Shown: positions 38,101 to 44,858 of the stretch, piece after piece
How positions within the stretch are numbered: the stretch's first letter is position 1
Layout of the letters: the number at the start of each line of letters is the position of its first letter
Assembly: GCF_000003815.2 (NCBI RefSeq)
Contig: NC_049983.1
Coordinates: 4,877,817-4,932,871, forward strand
Length of the DNA: 55,055 bases
Direction: 5' to 3'
From: Branchiostoma floridae
Taxonomy: Eukaryota > Chordata > Leptocardii > Amphioxiformes > Branchiostomatidae
Translations under genes and position numbers: made by a program
The notes under the pieces: model-generated
What the model saw: only the letters and a program-made list of their open reading frames with translations
The model's database searches: none
Told to the model about the DNA's origin: nothing

Positions 38101-41100
38101 ACTACTATGGGGCCAGGTGCTGGCATTCATCCCAACCAAGAAGCTGCCACGAAGCCTGACCATTGGTGGCGGGGAGCCCGAGGCAGACATGGTCTCCATC
38201 GCAGACATCGACGAGCCCGACGCGATCGAGAGCATGACGGAACTGCGACGAGGTCAGATCTTGTGGATCCGTGGTCTGAGCAGAATCCAGACTCAGGTAT
38301 GGCAACGTCTTCATAAGGTGTACCACAGTGACTGTAGATCCCTGAGTGTGAACATTGTACAGGCAGTACATTTGCACAAGATCAACAAAATAACAGGGAA
38401 ACCTTCCAGATGTCTGCTGTGTGACATTCAGTTCTACATTGTAGGGCAGTGGGAGAGTTTCTCCATGGAAATCAGTGTACACAGTCAGTCTTACAGACCT
38501 AATTAGTCAAAGGGCCAAGCATCGAAAACTTCTGGGGTTCTCTGAAAGGACACGGATACATTTGTACATCACATGCCGAATCACAGCTTGATCCTGTTAC
38601 ATACCAGTAGGTGTAAACAACTTTCTTTGGTGCAACATAAAGACCTACAAATTTTTTTGTCATACCTGTACAGTTTTCCCTGACAACCATGTAGATATTT
38701 TTGTGCATTGCATTATGGCATTATGGGTTTTGAATCATTTAGCAGTTTTTGTTTTGTTTCTGCAGTTGACCACAGTATGATATGGGCATCAAATTCTGAA
38801 AATGTACAAGTCTCAGAGTAAAAGTCATTCTGTGTATGCTTGCATCTTTTATCTGTTTCGGACTCTTAATTCATCAAATCTTAACGTCCAAAGTACATAT
38901 TTCTGAAAGTTCTGTGTAGCCCTAAATTAACTTTGTATGTTTATTGGGCACTGCAATCTATACAGCAAAGTCAGTCAATAAATGGGGGTGGACGTAAAAT
39001 AAAAAAAATATGACAGAGAATGTAATTATAATCAGGGCTCGAAATACCACCTGCATATGCAGGTTAGTGCAGGTAAAATTGGAGTTGTGCAGGTATTTCT
39101 GGTGTCTACCTGCACCTAACCTGCACTGGTCCATGTACTGTATTTTATACACAAATGTCCTATGATATAGGTGTGTATGGATTGTTATTAGCTGCATTGA
39201 TAAAGTATGAAAGAAAAAATAGTAATGCATGGTTCCTGCACAATTTCAGTATGATCCATACTTCCTAAATTCAGGGTGGTGCAGGTAAAATTTGTCTGGT
39301 GCGGGTAATTTTCAATGTTACCTGCACCAGGTAAGCAGAAAAAAGTATTTCGAGCCTTGATAATAAACTATATGTCAAATAAAAGGTAGGGTTTCAGGAA
39401 AGTAGCATACGGAATTTCAAGAAGATTCGTCAATGCAAACGGTTGCTATAAAAACCCATAAAATGTGCAATGTTTAGTGGACAACTTTTAAAGTGTAACT
39501 ATAATCAATAATTTGACCGTGGTTAGGCCACTACAACTTGTTCTTTAAGCATGCCAAATGTCATGGACTGGCAGTCAACCAACTTTCCGCTATGAGTATT
39601 TAACTAAAGGGTAATTTCAGAGGCATGTAGCATTGTTTTTCCTGTTTTACAAAATTAGTGTGTTCTAGAGGATTGGCCCTTTGACTGAATACTAAACACA
39701 GAATAACAAACATGCCAGTGTAAGCCTCACTGGTACAATTTTGCTGTTGTTTTACACCAGCCATTATGTGTTTAACTCGATTGTGTGTAATAGTTGTTAT
39801 TTTTTTCACTCAATGTGCACTCTCACATACATGATTATGATAATAAATGTTGCATGTGTCATTTTTTTTTCTTTGCTTTTCACAGAATTCTGATGTAATG
39901 TGGCATGTCACACGAAGACGTAGCATGCAGTTTTGCGCTTGATTTGCCAGTGCTGCTAATGTGTCATTTTCTTTCATGCTCACTGCAGATGGTGGCCAGT
40001 ATCTGTGACTTAACTCCGAGGGAGTTCATGCATGCAACACTGATAGTGCATGTTACCTGTAATAACACAGGTCTAGTCATCCATTATGAGCTTGGCCAGC
40101 TGCGTCCTTTCTGCACCGACAAGCTCTAATCTTTGCCTCTTTACTATCCATCTTGAGATGTGTATAAACATCCCCCAGACATGCTCCTTTTTTCACTAAC
40201 TTTAAGACTATTTGGTTTTCTCCATCCCTTGTAAGAAATTCTCAAAAACTGCTCCTTTTACTACACAACCCTGAACCTAAATCCTCTGCAAAAATCTGGC
40301 AATTGAATATTTTATTTTCTACCAGGCATATTGAGATGAATGAAAAACAACGATCCTGTAGACATGCTCATCTGTGATCTTCAACATTTCTTGGAAGTTC
40401 AGAGGACAGGTTGTCTCCACTTAGGTGGCTTCAAGGTCTGCAGTAAGGACATAGCACACCTCAGTGTGTAGGTCTGCACGATCAAGCACTCTATCCAAAC
40501 TCCAGGTGTAGTCCAGTTGAAGTGTGCAATCTTAGCACATGGACTCTAAAGTTTAACAAAGCTTTGCCTTGTCTTACAGATCAGTGCAGTGGACACATGG
40601 AGGGATGCCATGGCCAAGACCCGACGAGACACCTTGATCCACGATTTCATGCCCGTCCCCGAAGGGGATTCCAATAAAACTAGCGAGCTAGACCTGACTA
40701 GATCTAGCGAGGATAACTCCCTACCCAAGTCAGATACCGATCAGCCTATGCCTGATTCGGAGTCTCCCAAGGCAAACTCAGTGTCGCCCGACCCAGTGGT
40801 GTCGGATCTGAAGTCAGATGTTGAATCAGACATGCCCCCGCCTGTTGTTGATTCTGCTCCTAAAGAGTCGGAGCCTCTGTCCCCTTCATCAGGCAGTGCC
40901 CCGTCCCAAGCTGCTGACTCTACTGCTGTTGAGATAGACTAGTCTCAGTCTAATGCAGAGCAAGCATGGTCGTGTCTCATGGCAGAGGCTTTGTGTTTGT
41001 CAATATGTTTGTTTGTTTGCTCGTTTGTTTGTGTTTGTCTTTGTTTACTTATCACCTTGTTTGTCTTTGTTTGTTAGGTACCATCAAAGTAATGCAAAGG

Positions 41101-41436
41101 TGCGACTGGGGTTCTGGGCAGCACACTCTGACTGTTGGAACCCTGGCTGACAGCAATGATTTGGCAAAACCAAAAGAGAATCACAAAAAGAAAGATAAAC
41201 TTTATTTTATTTTGCAGATCCGTGTTGTGAATACATGGAGAAGCACGCTTTACGAAGGTCTAGACAAGACTAGACGAGACACATCGATCCACGATTTCAT
41301 GAGCACTCCAGAGACCCACTCTATCGATTTCATGAATGCCAACGGTGGGGACACAACCGATGGAGGACTTTCTGGGCTCTCTTCTGCCAACAACAGGTCT
41401 AGCAGATCTCTCCATAGTTATGAAACTACCATATGA
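16969..41436 (+). CDS. ATP2B: Plasma-membrane calcium-transporting ATPase (PMCA), whole split coding region
   Basis: A P2B-type ATPase that pumps Ca2+ out of the cell and is activated by Ca2+/calmodulin. I joined 17 shared exons plus the last exon at 41218-41436. The lengths sum to 3645 nt, an open frame of 1214 residues, close to the roughly 1200 usual for the family. In that numbering: TM1 about 98-118, actuator-loop TGES 234-237, TM4 PEGLP 455-459, phosphorylated Asp in DKTGT at 498, hinge GDGTND 822-827, and the single Ca2+-site pair N917/D921 in TM6 (VNLIMD). A calmodulin-binding C-tail starts near RRGQILW. All introns are GT-AG and their phases agree. Isoforms are likely at a linker site (exons 5-7) and the C-tail (two last exons). 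Family assignment is very secure; which vertebrate ATP2B paralogue it pairs with cannot be told, and invertebrates usually have a single gene. Confidence 0.97.
17159..17619 (+). mobile_element. PMCA intron 1 with decayed repeat
   Basis: About 17305-17480 resembles the interior of the Helitron-like family (GGGCCCCTA-CGGCTTCCC, GTTCTGGACATGATAT, AACTGCAGGG) but lacks both ends. Confidence 0.4.
17620..17820 (+). CDS. ATP2B: PMCA exon 2 (N-terminal end and TM1)
   Basis: Acceptor GGTAG at 17615-17619 and donor GTAAGT at 17821; enters and leaves in phase 1. Encodes residues 64-130, with the conserved [18 protein letters not shown] and the hydrophobic first membrane helix [17 protein letters not shown]. 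Both are near-identical to vertebrate PMCAs from memory of the family. Confidence 0.95.
18050..18410 (-). mobile_element. LINE reverse-transcriptase C-terminal fragment in PMCA intron 2
   Basis: On the minus strand, two overlapping frames give [20 protein letters not shown] and then [20 protein letters not shown]. The VEDE-HF--NC--Y pattern is the Cys/His tail region common in L2/CR1-type and related non-LTR elements. Frameshifted and truncated, so dead. Confidence 0.6.
18476..18715 (+). CDS. ATP2B: PMCA exon 3 (TM2 and start of actuator domain)
   Basis: Acceptor TTTGCAG ending 18475, donor GTGAGT at 18716, phase 1 on both sides. Encodes residues 131-210. An acidic Gly-rich extracellular loop ([11 protein letters not shown]) leads into TM2 ([20 protein letters not shown]) and the conserved [14 protein letters not shown], then the first beta-rich part of the actuator domain. 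Confidence 0.95.
18889..19014 (+). CDS. ATP2B: PMCA exon 4 (actuator domain, TGES)
   Basis: Acceptor ATGTAG ending 18888, donor GTAATT at 19015, phase 1 on both sides. Encodes residues 211-252. The stretch DLLPADG, then [14 protein letters not shown], carries the TGES motif that drives dephosphorylation in all P-type ATPases. Confidence 0.95.
19499..19627 (+). CDS. ATP2B: PMCA exon 5 (end of actuator domain)
   Basis: Acceptor ATATAG ending 19498, donor GTAAGC at 19628. Encodes residues 253-295: [16 protein letters not shown], then [10 protein letters not shown] and the start of the variable linker (GGKDD). This is the point where mammalian PMCAs are alternatively spliced (site A). The exon is followed by an 8.9-kb intron containing a further candidate exon. 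Confidence 0.95.
20537..20623 (+). CDS. Candidate PMCA cassette exon in intron 5
   Basis: An 87-nt open segment (29 codons) with a long pyrimidine tract before CGTCAG at 20531-20536 and a GTATGT donor at 20624. It is phase 1 at both ends, so inclusion keeps the PMCA frame and inserts 29 residues, Pro/Thr/Ser rich (contains [20 protein letters not shown]), into the linker between actuator domain and TM3. Mammalian PMCAs use a cassette at this place (site A). There is no sequence homology to call on, so this rests on splice signals, frame and position. Confidence 0.42.
22030..24179. mobile_element. hAT-like non-autonomous DNA transposon with 8-bp target duplication
   Basis: Ends are CAGGGCTTTAGCCAGC and, inverted, CAGGGCTCCTCTAACCAGC. 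An identical 8-mer GTCAAATC flanks them at 22022-22029 and 24180-24187. The subterminal regions carry several TGACGGA / TCCGTCA motifs. CAGGG ends with 8-bp duplications are the hAT pattern. No transposase frame is visible, and a LINE-3'-end-like block (about 23403-23500) is inside. Confidence 0.8.
24503..27800 (+). repeat. Direct tandem duplication in PMCA intron 5 (1488-bp unit)
   Basis: Copy 1 is 24503-25990 and copy 2 is 25991-27800, offset exactly 1488 bp at the start and nearly identical. Two translated segments (24776-24967 versus 26264-26455; 24897-25100 versus 26385-26588) are identical at the protein level. Both copies end in a G-run plus AGCA. Copy 2 has an extra ~325 bp (about 27102-27428). 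The short shared ORFs are not genes; they simply mirror the duplication. Confidence 0.92.
27878..28180. repeat. Inverted repeat with 75-85-bp arms
   Basis: Left arm 27878-27965 and right arm 28095-28180 are reverse complements with mismatches (cores CCTTCCGGAACCTGACGTCA and, inverted, CCTTCCAAAACCTGACATCA; then GACACGTGA). Each outer edge carries GGTAAGTC pointing outwards. Loop about 130 bp. Probably a fold-back element. Confidence 0.7.
28551..28610 (+). CDS. ATP2B: PMCA exon 6 (basic linker exon)
   Basis: Acceptor CTTTGTAG ending 28550 after a T-rich tract, donor GTGAGT at 28611, 60 nt, phase 1 on both sides. Encodes [19 protein letters not shown], a Lys/Ala/Pro linker comparable in place to the Lys-rich linker of vertebrate PMCAs. 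Because it is a multiple of three in a symmetric phase, it could itself be skipped without a frameshift. Confidence 0.8.
   Translation, partial: ERRRKALRMQTLLLRLQLH
28611..29934 (+). other. PMCA intron 6
   Basis: 28611-29440 shows nothing beyond simple sequence. The last 480 nt are the tandem acceptor repeats described separately. Confidence 0.7.
29446..29994 (+). repeat. ATP2B: Tandem repeat of exon 7 acceptor and exon start
   Basis: Five copies of a unit made of intron end (TTCAATCATTGTGGTTCT, TACCGGCATATTTTCCTTTCAG) plus the first ~55 nt of exon 7 (ATCC-ATCGGGGCCTCCCC onward). Exon-start positions are 29503, 29604, 29705, 29806 and 29935, steps 101, 101, 101 and 129. The last copy leads into the full exon. 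Confidence 0.95.
29935..30198 (+). CDS. ATP2B: PMCA exon 7 (linker and lipid-binding region before TM3)
   Basis: Acceptor CTTTCAG ending 29934; donor at 30199 is GTTCCA, weak but preceded by GCAG. Phase 1 on both sides, 264 nt, residues 316-403. A variable Pro-rich start ([14 protein letters not shown]) is followed by conserved [20 protein letters not shown], the phospholipid-sensitive region leading into TM3. The 5' end of this exon and its acceptor are repeated four more times just upstream (29460-29934). Confidence 0.93.
30391..30665 (+). mobile_element. GCR-1 element copy 3 (5' truncated)
   Basis: Matches 39095-39359 including GTGCAGGTAAAATTTGTCTGG and the end ATTTCAAGCCCTG. The left terminus is missing. 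It ends 74 nt before PMCA exon 8. Confidence 0.75.
30740..30942 (+). CDS. ATP2B: PMCA exon 8 (TM3 and TM4, PEGLP)
   Basis: Acceptor TTCCTCAG ending 30739, donor GTGAGT at 30943; phase 1 in, phase 0 out. Encodes residues 404-471: TM3 ([20 protein letters not shown]), an extracellular loop, then TM4 with [18 protein letters not shown], the helix break that forms part of the Ca2+ path. Confidence 0.96.
31192..31437 (+). CDS. ATP2B: PMCA exon 9 (phosphorylation site)
   Basis: Acceptor ATCTAG ending 31191, donor GTAGGT at 31438, phase 0 on both sides, residues 472-553. Contains [19 protein letters not shown] and the catalytic CSDKTGTLT whose Asp (residue 498) is phosphorylated by ATP. Continues into the start of the nucleotide-binding domain. 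Confidence 0.97.
31640..32240 (-). mobile_element. LINE reverse-transcriptase fragment
   Basis: Minus-strand frames read [20 protein letters not shown] and [14 protein letters not shown], the 'PELAP-L--LF--SL..G-FP--WK' start of a non-LTR reverse transcriptase. An upstream frame reads [18 protein letters not shown]. Frameshifted between the two, so inactive. Confidence 0.75.
32252..32442. mobile_element. 191-bp TIR element with TA target duplication
   Basis: Ends CTGTAAATGCA / TGCATTTACAG, flanked on both sides by TA (32250-32251, 32443-32444). The interior repeats GCGAACATTT, TTCGCGGT and ACCGCGAA motifs, so much of it is self-complementary. TA duplication points to the Tc1/mariner group. 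Confidence 0.8.
32547..32794 (+). CDS. ATP2B: PMCA exon 10 (nucleotide-binding domain)
   Basis: Acceptor GCCATAG ending 32546, donor GTTAGT at 32795, phase 0 in and 2 out. Encodes residues 554-635: [29 protein letters not shown] and the ATP-binding KGASEI. The split Lys codon joins exactly to [10 protein letters not shown] of the next exon, which fixes the donor. Confidence 0.95.
33070..33307 (+). CDS. ATP2B: PMCA exon 11 (nucleotide-binding domain)
   Basis: Acceptor CTCCTCAG ending 33069. The donor at 33308 is GTCTGA, a poor match but the only one that fits. Phase 2 in, 0 out, residues 636-715. Contains [20 protein letters not shown] and ends in GIEDPVRDE, which joins to [12 protein letters not shown] in exon 12 as in other PMCAs. 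Confidence 0.95.
33784..33963 (+). CDS. ATP2B: PMCA exon 12 (P domain, TGDN)
   Basis: Acceptor CCCACAG ending 33783, donor GTATGC at 33964, phase 0 on both sides, 60 codons (716-775). Carries the conserved [20 protein letters not shown] of the phosphorylation domain and [10 protein letters not shown]. Confidence 0.96.
34078..34272 (+). CDS. ATP2B: PMCA exon 13 (hinge, GDGTND)
   Basis: Acceptor GTTTCAG ending 34077, donor GTAGGT at 34273, phase 0 on both sides, 65 codons (776-840). Contains [20 protein letters not shown] and the Mg2+-binding hinge [19 protein letters not shown]. Confidence 0.97.
34968..35159 (+). CDS. ATP2B: PMCA exon 14 (end of P domain and TM5)
   Basis: Acceptor TTTGCAG ending 34967, donor GTAAGA at 35160, phase 0 on both sides, 64 codons (841-904). 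Encodes [20 protein letters not shown], the amphipathic lead-in to TM5 ([20 protein letters not shown]) and its outer end. Confidence 0.97.
35603..35816 (+). CDS. ATP2B: PMCA exon 15 (TM6 and TM7)
   Basis: Acceptor CAATCAG ending 35602, donor GTACGA at 35817, phase 0 in, 1 out, residues 905-975. TM6 carries [19 protein letters not shown] with the Asn and Asp that bind the single transported Ca2+. It is followed by [18 protein letters not shown] and TM7 ([13 protein letters not shown]). Confidence 0.97.
36046..36517. mobile_element. TIR element (CAGTCAAACC ends)
   Basis: Left end CAGTCAAACCTGTCCAAGA and right end, inverted, CAGTCAAACCTGCCCAAAAG. GGTGGTC / GACCACC motifs recur inside. A partial copy of the same family (AGGTGGTCGC, CAGGCTTGACTG) lies at 54830-54907 and hosts the palindrome there. 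Its right end overlaps the start of the 71-bp tandem array. Confidence 0.75.
36499..36930 (+). repeat. ATP2B: Six exact 71-bp tandem repeats of the exon 16 splice acceptor
   Basis: AG of TTGTGTAG ends at 36569, 36640, 36711, 36782, 36853 and 36924, five steps of exactly 71. Each is followed at once by GTGAGT. Units 1-4 are nearly identical; units 5-6 carry a few substitutions (CGTGATGATGATG, TTTCCTG). The last unit is the true acceptor of exon 16. Confidence 0.96.
36925..37136 (+). CDS. ATP2B: PMCA exon 16 (loop 7-8 and TM8)
   Basis: Acceptor TTGTGTAG ending 36924; donor GTATGA at 37137. Phase 1 in, 0 out, residues 976-1046. Encodes [40 protein letters not shown] and [14 protein letters not shown]. 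The exon begins with GTGAGT, itself a donor consensus, and the acceptor with this GTGAGT recurs five times upstream at exact 71-bp steps. Confidence 0.96.
37137..38008 (+). mobile_element. PMCA intron 16 with degraded palindromic element
   Basis: 37480-37850 shares its outer blocks (GGCATTTTGACCTT, GATAGATAGGCATGA, GACGTCATCAAATTTTATTG) with the 669-bp palindrome at 54149. It has a shorter palindrome core at 37725-37825 (GATATCTACTAATCATCTG versus its inverse). Confidence 0.65.
38009..38296 (+). CDS. ATP2B: PMCA exon 17 (TM9, TM10 and start of calmodulin-binding tail)
   Basis: Acceptor CTCTTAG ending 38008, donor GTATGG at 38297, phase 0 on both sides, 96 codons (1047-1142). TM9 begins IFIVEFG; TM10 is [20 protein letters not shown]. 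It then runs through an acidic segment to [19 protein letters not shown], the first half of the calmodulin-binding domain, ending exactly where vertebrate splice site C lies. Confidence 0.96.
38297..40579 (+). other. PMCA intron 17 (before last exon A)
   Basis: Contains GCR-1 copy 4 (39033-39359) and a weak alternative acceptor at 39988. The exon 17 frame stays open for 70 codons into the intron, to 38506. Confidence 0.75.
39033..39359 (+). mobile_element. GCR-1 element copy 4 (intact)
   Basis: 327 bp, with 5' CAGGGCTCGAAATACC and 3' GTATTTCGAGCCTTG, i.e. a 13-14-bp terminal inverted repeat. The interior has inverted ACCTGCA / TGCAGGT blocks. The best reference copy in the window. Confidence 0.8.
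40580..40942 (+). CDS. ATP2B: PMCA alternative last exon A (calmodulin tail, ends EID)
   Basis: Acceptor TCTTACAG ending 40579, phase 0, stop TAG at 40940-40942, 120 codons. It continues exon 17 with [13 protein letters not shown], then [15 protein letters not shown], an alternate second half of the calmodulin-binding domain. A long Ser/Pro/Asp-rich, probably disordered tail ending AVEID follows. No PDZ-ligand end. Predicted isoform 1262 residues. Its first 25 or so residues are homologous to those of the exon at 41218, so the two look like a tandem exon duplication used as mutually exclusive ends. Confidence 0.82.
   Translation: MSAVDTWRDAMAKTRRDTLIHDFMPVPEGDSNKTSELDLTRSSEDNSLPKSDTDQPMPDSESPKANSVSPDPVVSDLKSDVESDMPPPVVDSAPKESEPLSPSSGSAPSQAADSTAVEID
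41218..41436 (+). CDS. ATP2B: PMCA alternative last exon B (b-type tail, PDZ ligand ETTI)
   Basis: Acceptor ATTTTGCAG ending 41217, phase 0, stop TGA at 41434-41436, 72 residues. It starts [20 protein letters not shown], very like the vertebrate b-form calmodulin domain (IRVVNAFRSSLYEGL). It then has [10 protein letters not shown] and a Ser/Asn-rich stretch, and ends YETTI. The last four residues ETTI fit a class I PDZ ligand, as ETSL/ETSV do in vertebrate b-forms. Predicted isoform 1214 residues. Confidence 0.92.
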   Translation: MRVVNTWRSTLYEGLDKTRRDTSIHDFMSTPETHSIDFMNANGGDTTDGGLSGLSSANNRSSRSLHSYETTI

Positions 41437-42330
41437 GATGGAGAATACTTAGCTGCTTGGGACAGGTCATGTTGCATCTCCTATGTGGGACCTGGGAAGA
41501 CCTGGCTTACCTAACTACCTGCGTTATCTTTGCGTGCTTCTCCATGGTTACACAAAGAACCCATAGCCCTTCTTTCCCAGGTCCCCCTTTCCCTACATAT
41601 TGTTTTTATAACGTTTCTTTTCTGTACATCATTGTCTGCTTTTCCTGGTGTTCTGTTTCCAGGTTTTGATAAGTTGTTATCACTTACGGTTTCCTCTCAG
41701 TAGTGCAGAACTGACTTAGATGAGTAGATGCAGGGAAGTGATTAGTTCCTAGCTTGGTCCTGAATGCATGGTAGCAATCTTACATGAAGAGACCATAGCA
41801 GTATGTTTGATATGTTAGGAAGGCTTGTAGTAGTCTTCATTACATATTAGTATTTTCTACTTTTTTTTAAATGGAATTCTGTAGCATGAGGGTTATCTGT
41901 ACATGTGCAATTAGTTTTGGGTTTGGCCCTGTTTTAAGAGCCAGGTGGAGACATCTTTTTTAAAATCTAAAGTAACAACACATGTTTGTTCACCACATAA
42001 ATGTTTACATAATGTACTGTGGAGCAACATGTACTTATAAGGCTATTATGTAGAAAACAAAAGAAGGTATTTCAATGAGGTAGTATGCTTAGTCTGTGAA
42101 TGAAATTTTCTTTCCCCCCTGAAGGCCCATGTTTCATGTAGCTGTCTTGTTGGTTAACCCATTTAACAAGACTGCATTTATTTTGTTGTCCTTTGTTTTT
42201 CTCCCAGTCCAAGTGTTTGATGTTGCTAACATTGCAGGTACTTCACCAACCCCAAGGTGTATACTATACAATCTATTCTCCTTTCCTTGCAATACAGCAA
42301 TGCTGCTTCTAGAAAACAAGCACAACAAAT

Positions 42331-42888
42331 TACACTCAACAAAAATTCAAATGCAACATTTTTGCTCCCATTTCCCCGAGTAGAAGATCAAAGGGTTGAC
42401 CGTCTCATTTTCCTCAACTTTTGTCCATGAATTGGCCAAGCTCATGTTATGCTTTTTATCACATTTCCAAACCAGGGCCCAACCAGGCAGCTTTAGAGAA
42501 TGAAAAGCACAATATAAGAGACAACAAAACACACAGAATGTGATAGACTTATTCATGTCGGACTCCATAATTTGTGTGATTTCCACAACGGACGCTTTTA
42601 TTTTTCGTTTTTGCAAACAGCCTGGCCAGGCCCTGGTTTGGAAATGTGACCTTTAAGCATTGGTCCATCCTATTAATGGATGAAGGATGATCCATCCTAT
42701 TAATGGATGAAGGATATCAAAATGATAATTAAACAACATTGGATTGATGGATGATCTGAATAAAGGACAAATGCCCTTTGCATGGATTTATAAAAACATG
42801 TAAACAAACTTTGAGAAAACTAAGCTTTTTGCATTGACAGACTGCAAAGCAAAAACAAAATTGCTGCTTTTCTATTTTTGTTGAGTAC
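42331..42888. mobile_element. TIR element within PMCA 3' UTR region
   Basis: Ends ACTCAACAAAAAT and ATTTTTGTTGAGTA are inverted. Inside, TCACATTTCCAAACCAGGGCC (42458-42478) is inverted at 42620-42651. The CTCAACAAAAAT end type is common in Tc1-like elements (from general knowledge). A short duplication (TCCATCCTATTAATGGATGA, at 42664 and 42690) lies inside. Confidence 0.7.
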
Positions 42889-43740
42889 ATAAAGCACAAC
42901 AGGAGTACTTATTACTGTTATCATGTACATGTACAGCTATCACCTTCAAATTTAAGAATTGTGCATATGGATATGATGGTGTTCATAAAGGCCTGATATA
43001 GGTCAAAGTTCTATGGTATTGTGTATAAAACATTTTCCAAGGTATTCCAGAGGTCCAAATGTTTAGTGTTAGTGGTTGACGTAGATGTAGAATTCAGCTG
43101 TATATTGGTGACAGTGTCTGTGTTCAATGTAATGTATTGGAGTTTGGGTGGATGATTGTTCATAATCTGTGATGACAAAATTTTATTTATTTGTTCCCTC
43201 TCCTGACTAGTCTTCATGCCAATGTCATTCAACTTCATGACTAACAACTGGTTCAACATTAGGAACGACTGCTAAGACCAGGCATTGCCACTGATATGGG
43301 AAAGTGTCTGACATGGAAAGTTCATGACTTTGCAACTGTGAAAGTTTTCCTTTAAGATGAAGCAATAACTCCTTGCTACCCAGTAAGTGGTAAACTCTTG
43401 ATGCTAAAGCTAGCAGACACATTTTCATGGCAGACGTGAATTTGGCCATGGTTCAGTCACCATTGAGTTTGTGCTTCATTCAGATTCAGTCTGTGTCATC
43501 GAGGAAATAGAATTGATGTTGGTTCATTTGGAAAGGGAACGGTTTTGTAGATAGAGTCGTTACCTACTGTGCTCCTCACAGTTAGAATACTTTCAGGGCT
43601 GCATAGGTGTATGAACAGAACATGTAGATCAGAGCCCATCTTTTGCTTGTAACATGAAGTAGCATGTTGTAGATGTTATTTTCCCTAGTTGCAGTCTATA
43701 TTCAGGAAAAGACCGTTAATACTGTAGATGGTTTTTATGA

Positions 43741-43746
43741 AATAAA
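43741..43746 (+). terminator. Candidate polyadenylation signal of PMCA
   Basis: AATAAA in the context GAAATAAAGTTTTT, with GT-rich sequence about 25-35 nt later. It lies 2.3 kb past the last coding exon on the same strand and 6.8 kb before UBA1. Confidence 0.5.
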
Positions 43747-43765
43747 GTTTTTAAACCAAAAGGTT

Positions 43766-44758
43766 AAGGCTTGTTTCTTCGACTCAGACTTCTTCTCCGC
43801 CACTTTAGTACAAGGACCACTAAAGGAGCATCTCACCGGCGACACAAGTGCAACTTGAAGAGCTTTATTTTAACGGGATAAGACGTAACGATGTTTTCTT
43901 TCGTGTCACGATTGGCTGGTGGCGGGCTCTCTGTTGTAAGTCTTGTAAATGACGCGTAAATATATCGTCAACTTTGTAGGTTGGCCAAAATAACGTTTTG
44001 GAATTATCAAAGCAGTTTTCATAACAATATCGCTAAAATGTACCCAAGTCTGTTCAAACAACAACATTAAAATTTATTTTGTGTGTAAATATCGTACATG
44101 CGTAGCCGAAAAGATCGCCATGGAACCGCCCCTCCCCGCCTGCCTTTCAGGGCATTGATGTGGACGTATATAACTCACCTTTACTCGCAATTGCAATCAG
44201 TCAATGCCTCACAGAATGCGGGAAATTGCGTTTTAAAGCATCAAATATGTCAAAATTTCCCGGGGGAGCATACCCCCAGACTTCGGCCCTCCCTGGACGG
44301 CCTACAACCGTCCGTCGGTCTGGCGGGGAAACAAATGCTGTTTCGTGAGTCTTGCGCAACGTTGATACTAGTGGGATTTTTTTCACGTAGATCTAGATCG
44401 GAGAAGTGATATTATACAAGATCATACAATTCTTATAACTGTTGCAGTGTGAGTGTAGCAACATCAAATGCTACATGTTTTGTATACATGTCATCAAAAT
44501 GAAAAGTCGGCAGTCAATATAAAACTTTGGGAGACAGGCCTATTCTATATACTGCCTCATTGCCCCAGCAGGACTTCAGCGTGCGTAATTTGTTGACGCG
44601 CGCGTCTTGGTATTTTGATCGCCGTCGTCACCACTGCTATTGTTCAGAGGCTATTGTTATTGCTGTATGATTTAATGAGAGAGACGTAGAGAGTGTGTGT
44701 AATGGAAAAGGTAAGGAAAAATTGGGGGGGGGAGGATTTGGTGGGCCATTGAATTTTT
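43766..44758. other. Intergenic DNA
   Basis: No gene recognised between the PMCA poly(A) site and the gap. An ORF at 44098-44409 has no family features. Confidence 0.5.
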
Positions 44759-44858
44759 NNNNNNNNNNNNNNNNNNNNNNNNNNNNNNNNNNNNNNNNNN
44801 NNNNNNNNNNNNNNNNNNNNNNNNNNNNNNNNNNNNNNNNNNNNNNNNNNNNNNNNNN
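44759..44858. other. Assembly gap (100 N)
   Basis: Exactly 100 N, the usual size for a gap of unknown length. Confidence 1.

Larger units (their letters stand above)
41437..43765 (+). other. ATP2B: Probable PMCA 3' UTR
   Basis: About 2.3 kb after the exon B stop with no gene-like ORF, ending near the first well-placed AATAAA at 43741-43746, followed by an A-rich then T/G-rich stretch. It contains a 0.56-kb inverted-repeat element (42331-42888). That the transcript really extends this far is inferred. Confidence 0.5.

Noticed and set aside
44098-44409. 103-codon + strand ORF in the intergenic region
   Set aside because: GC-rich fragment without domain, start context or splice partners; possibly old transposon sequence.
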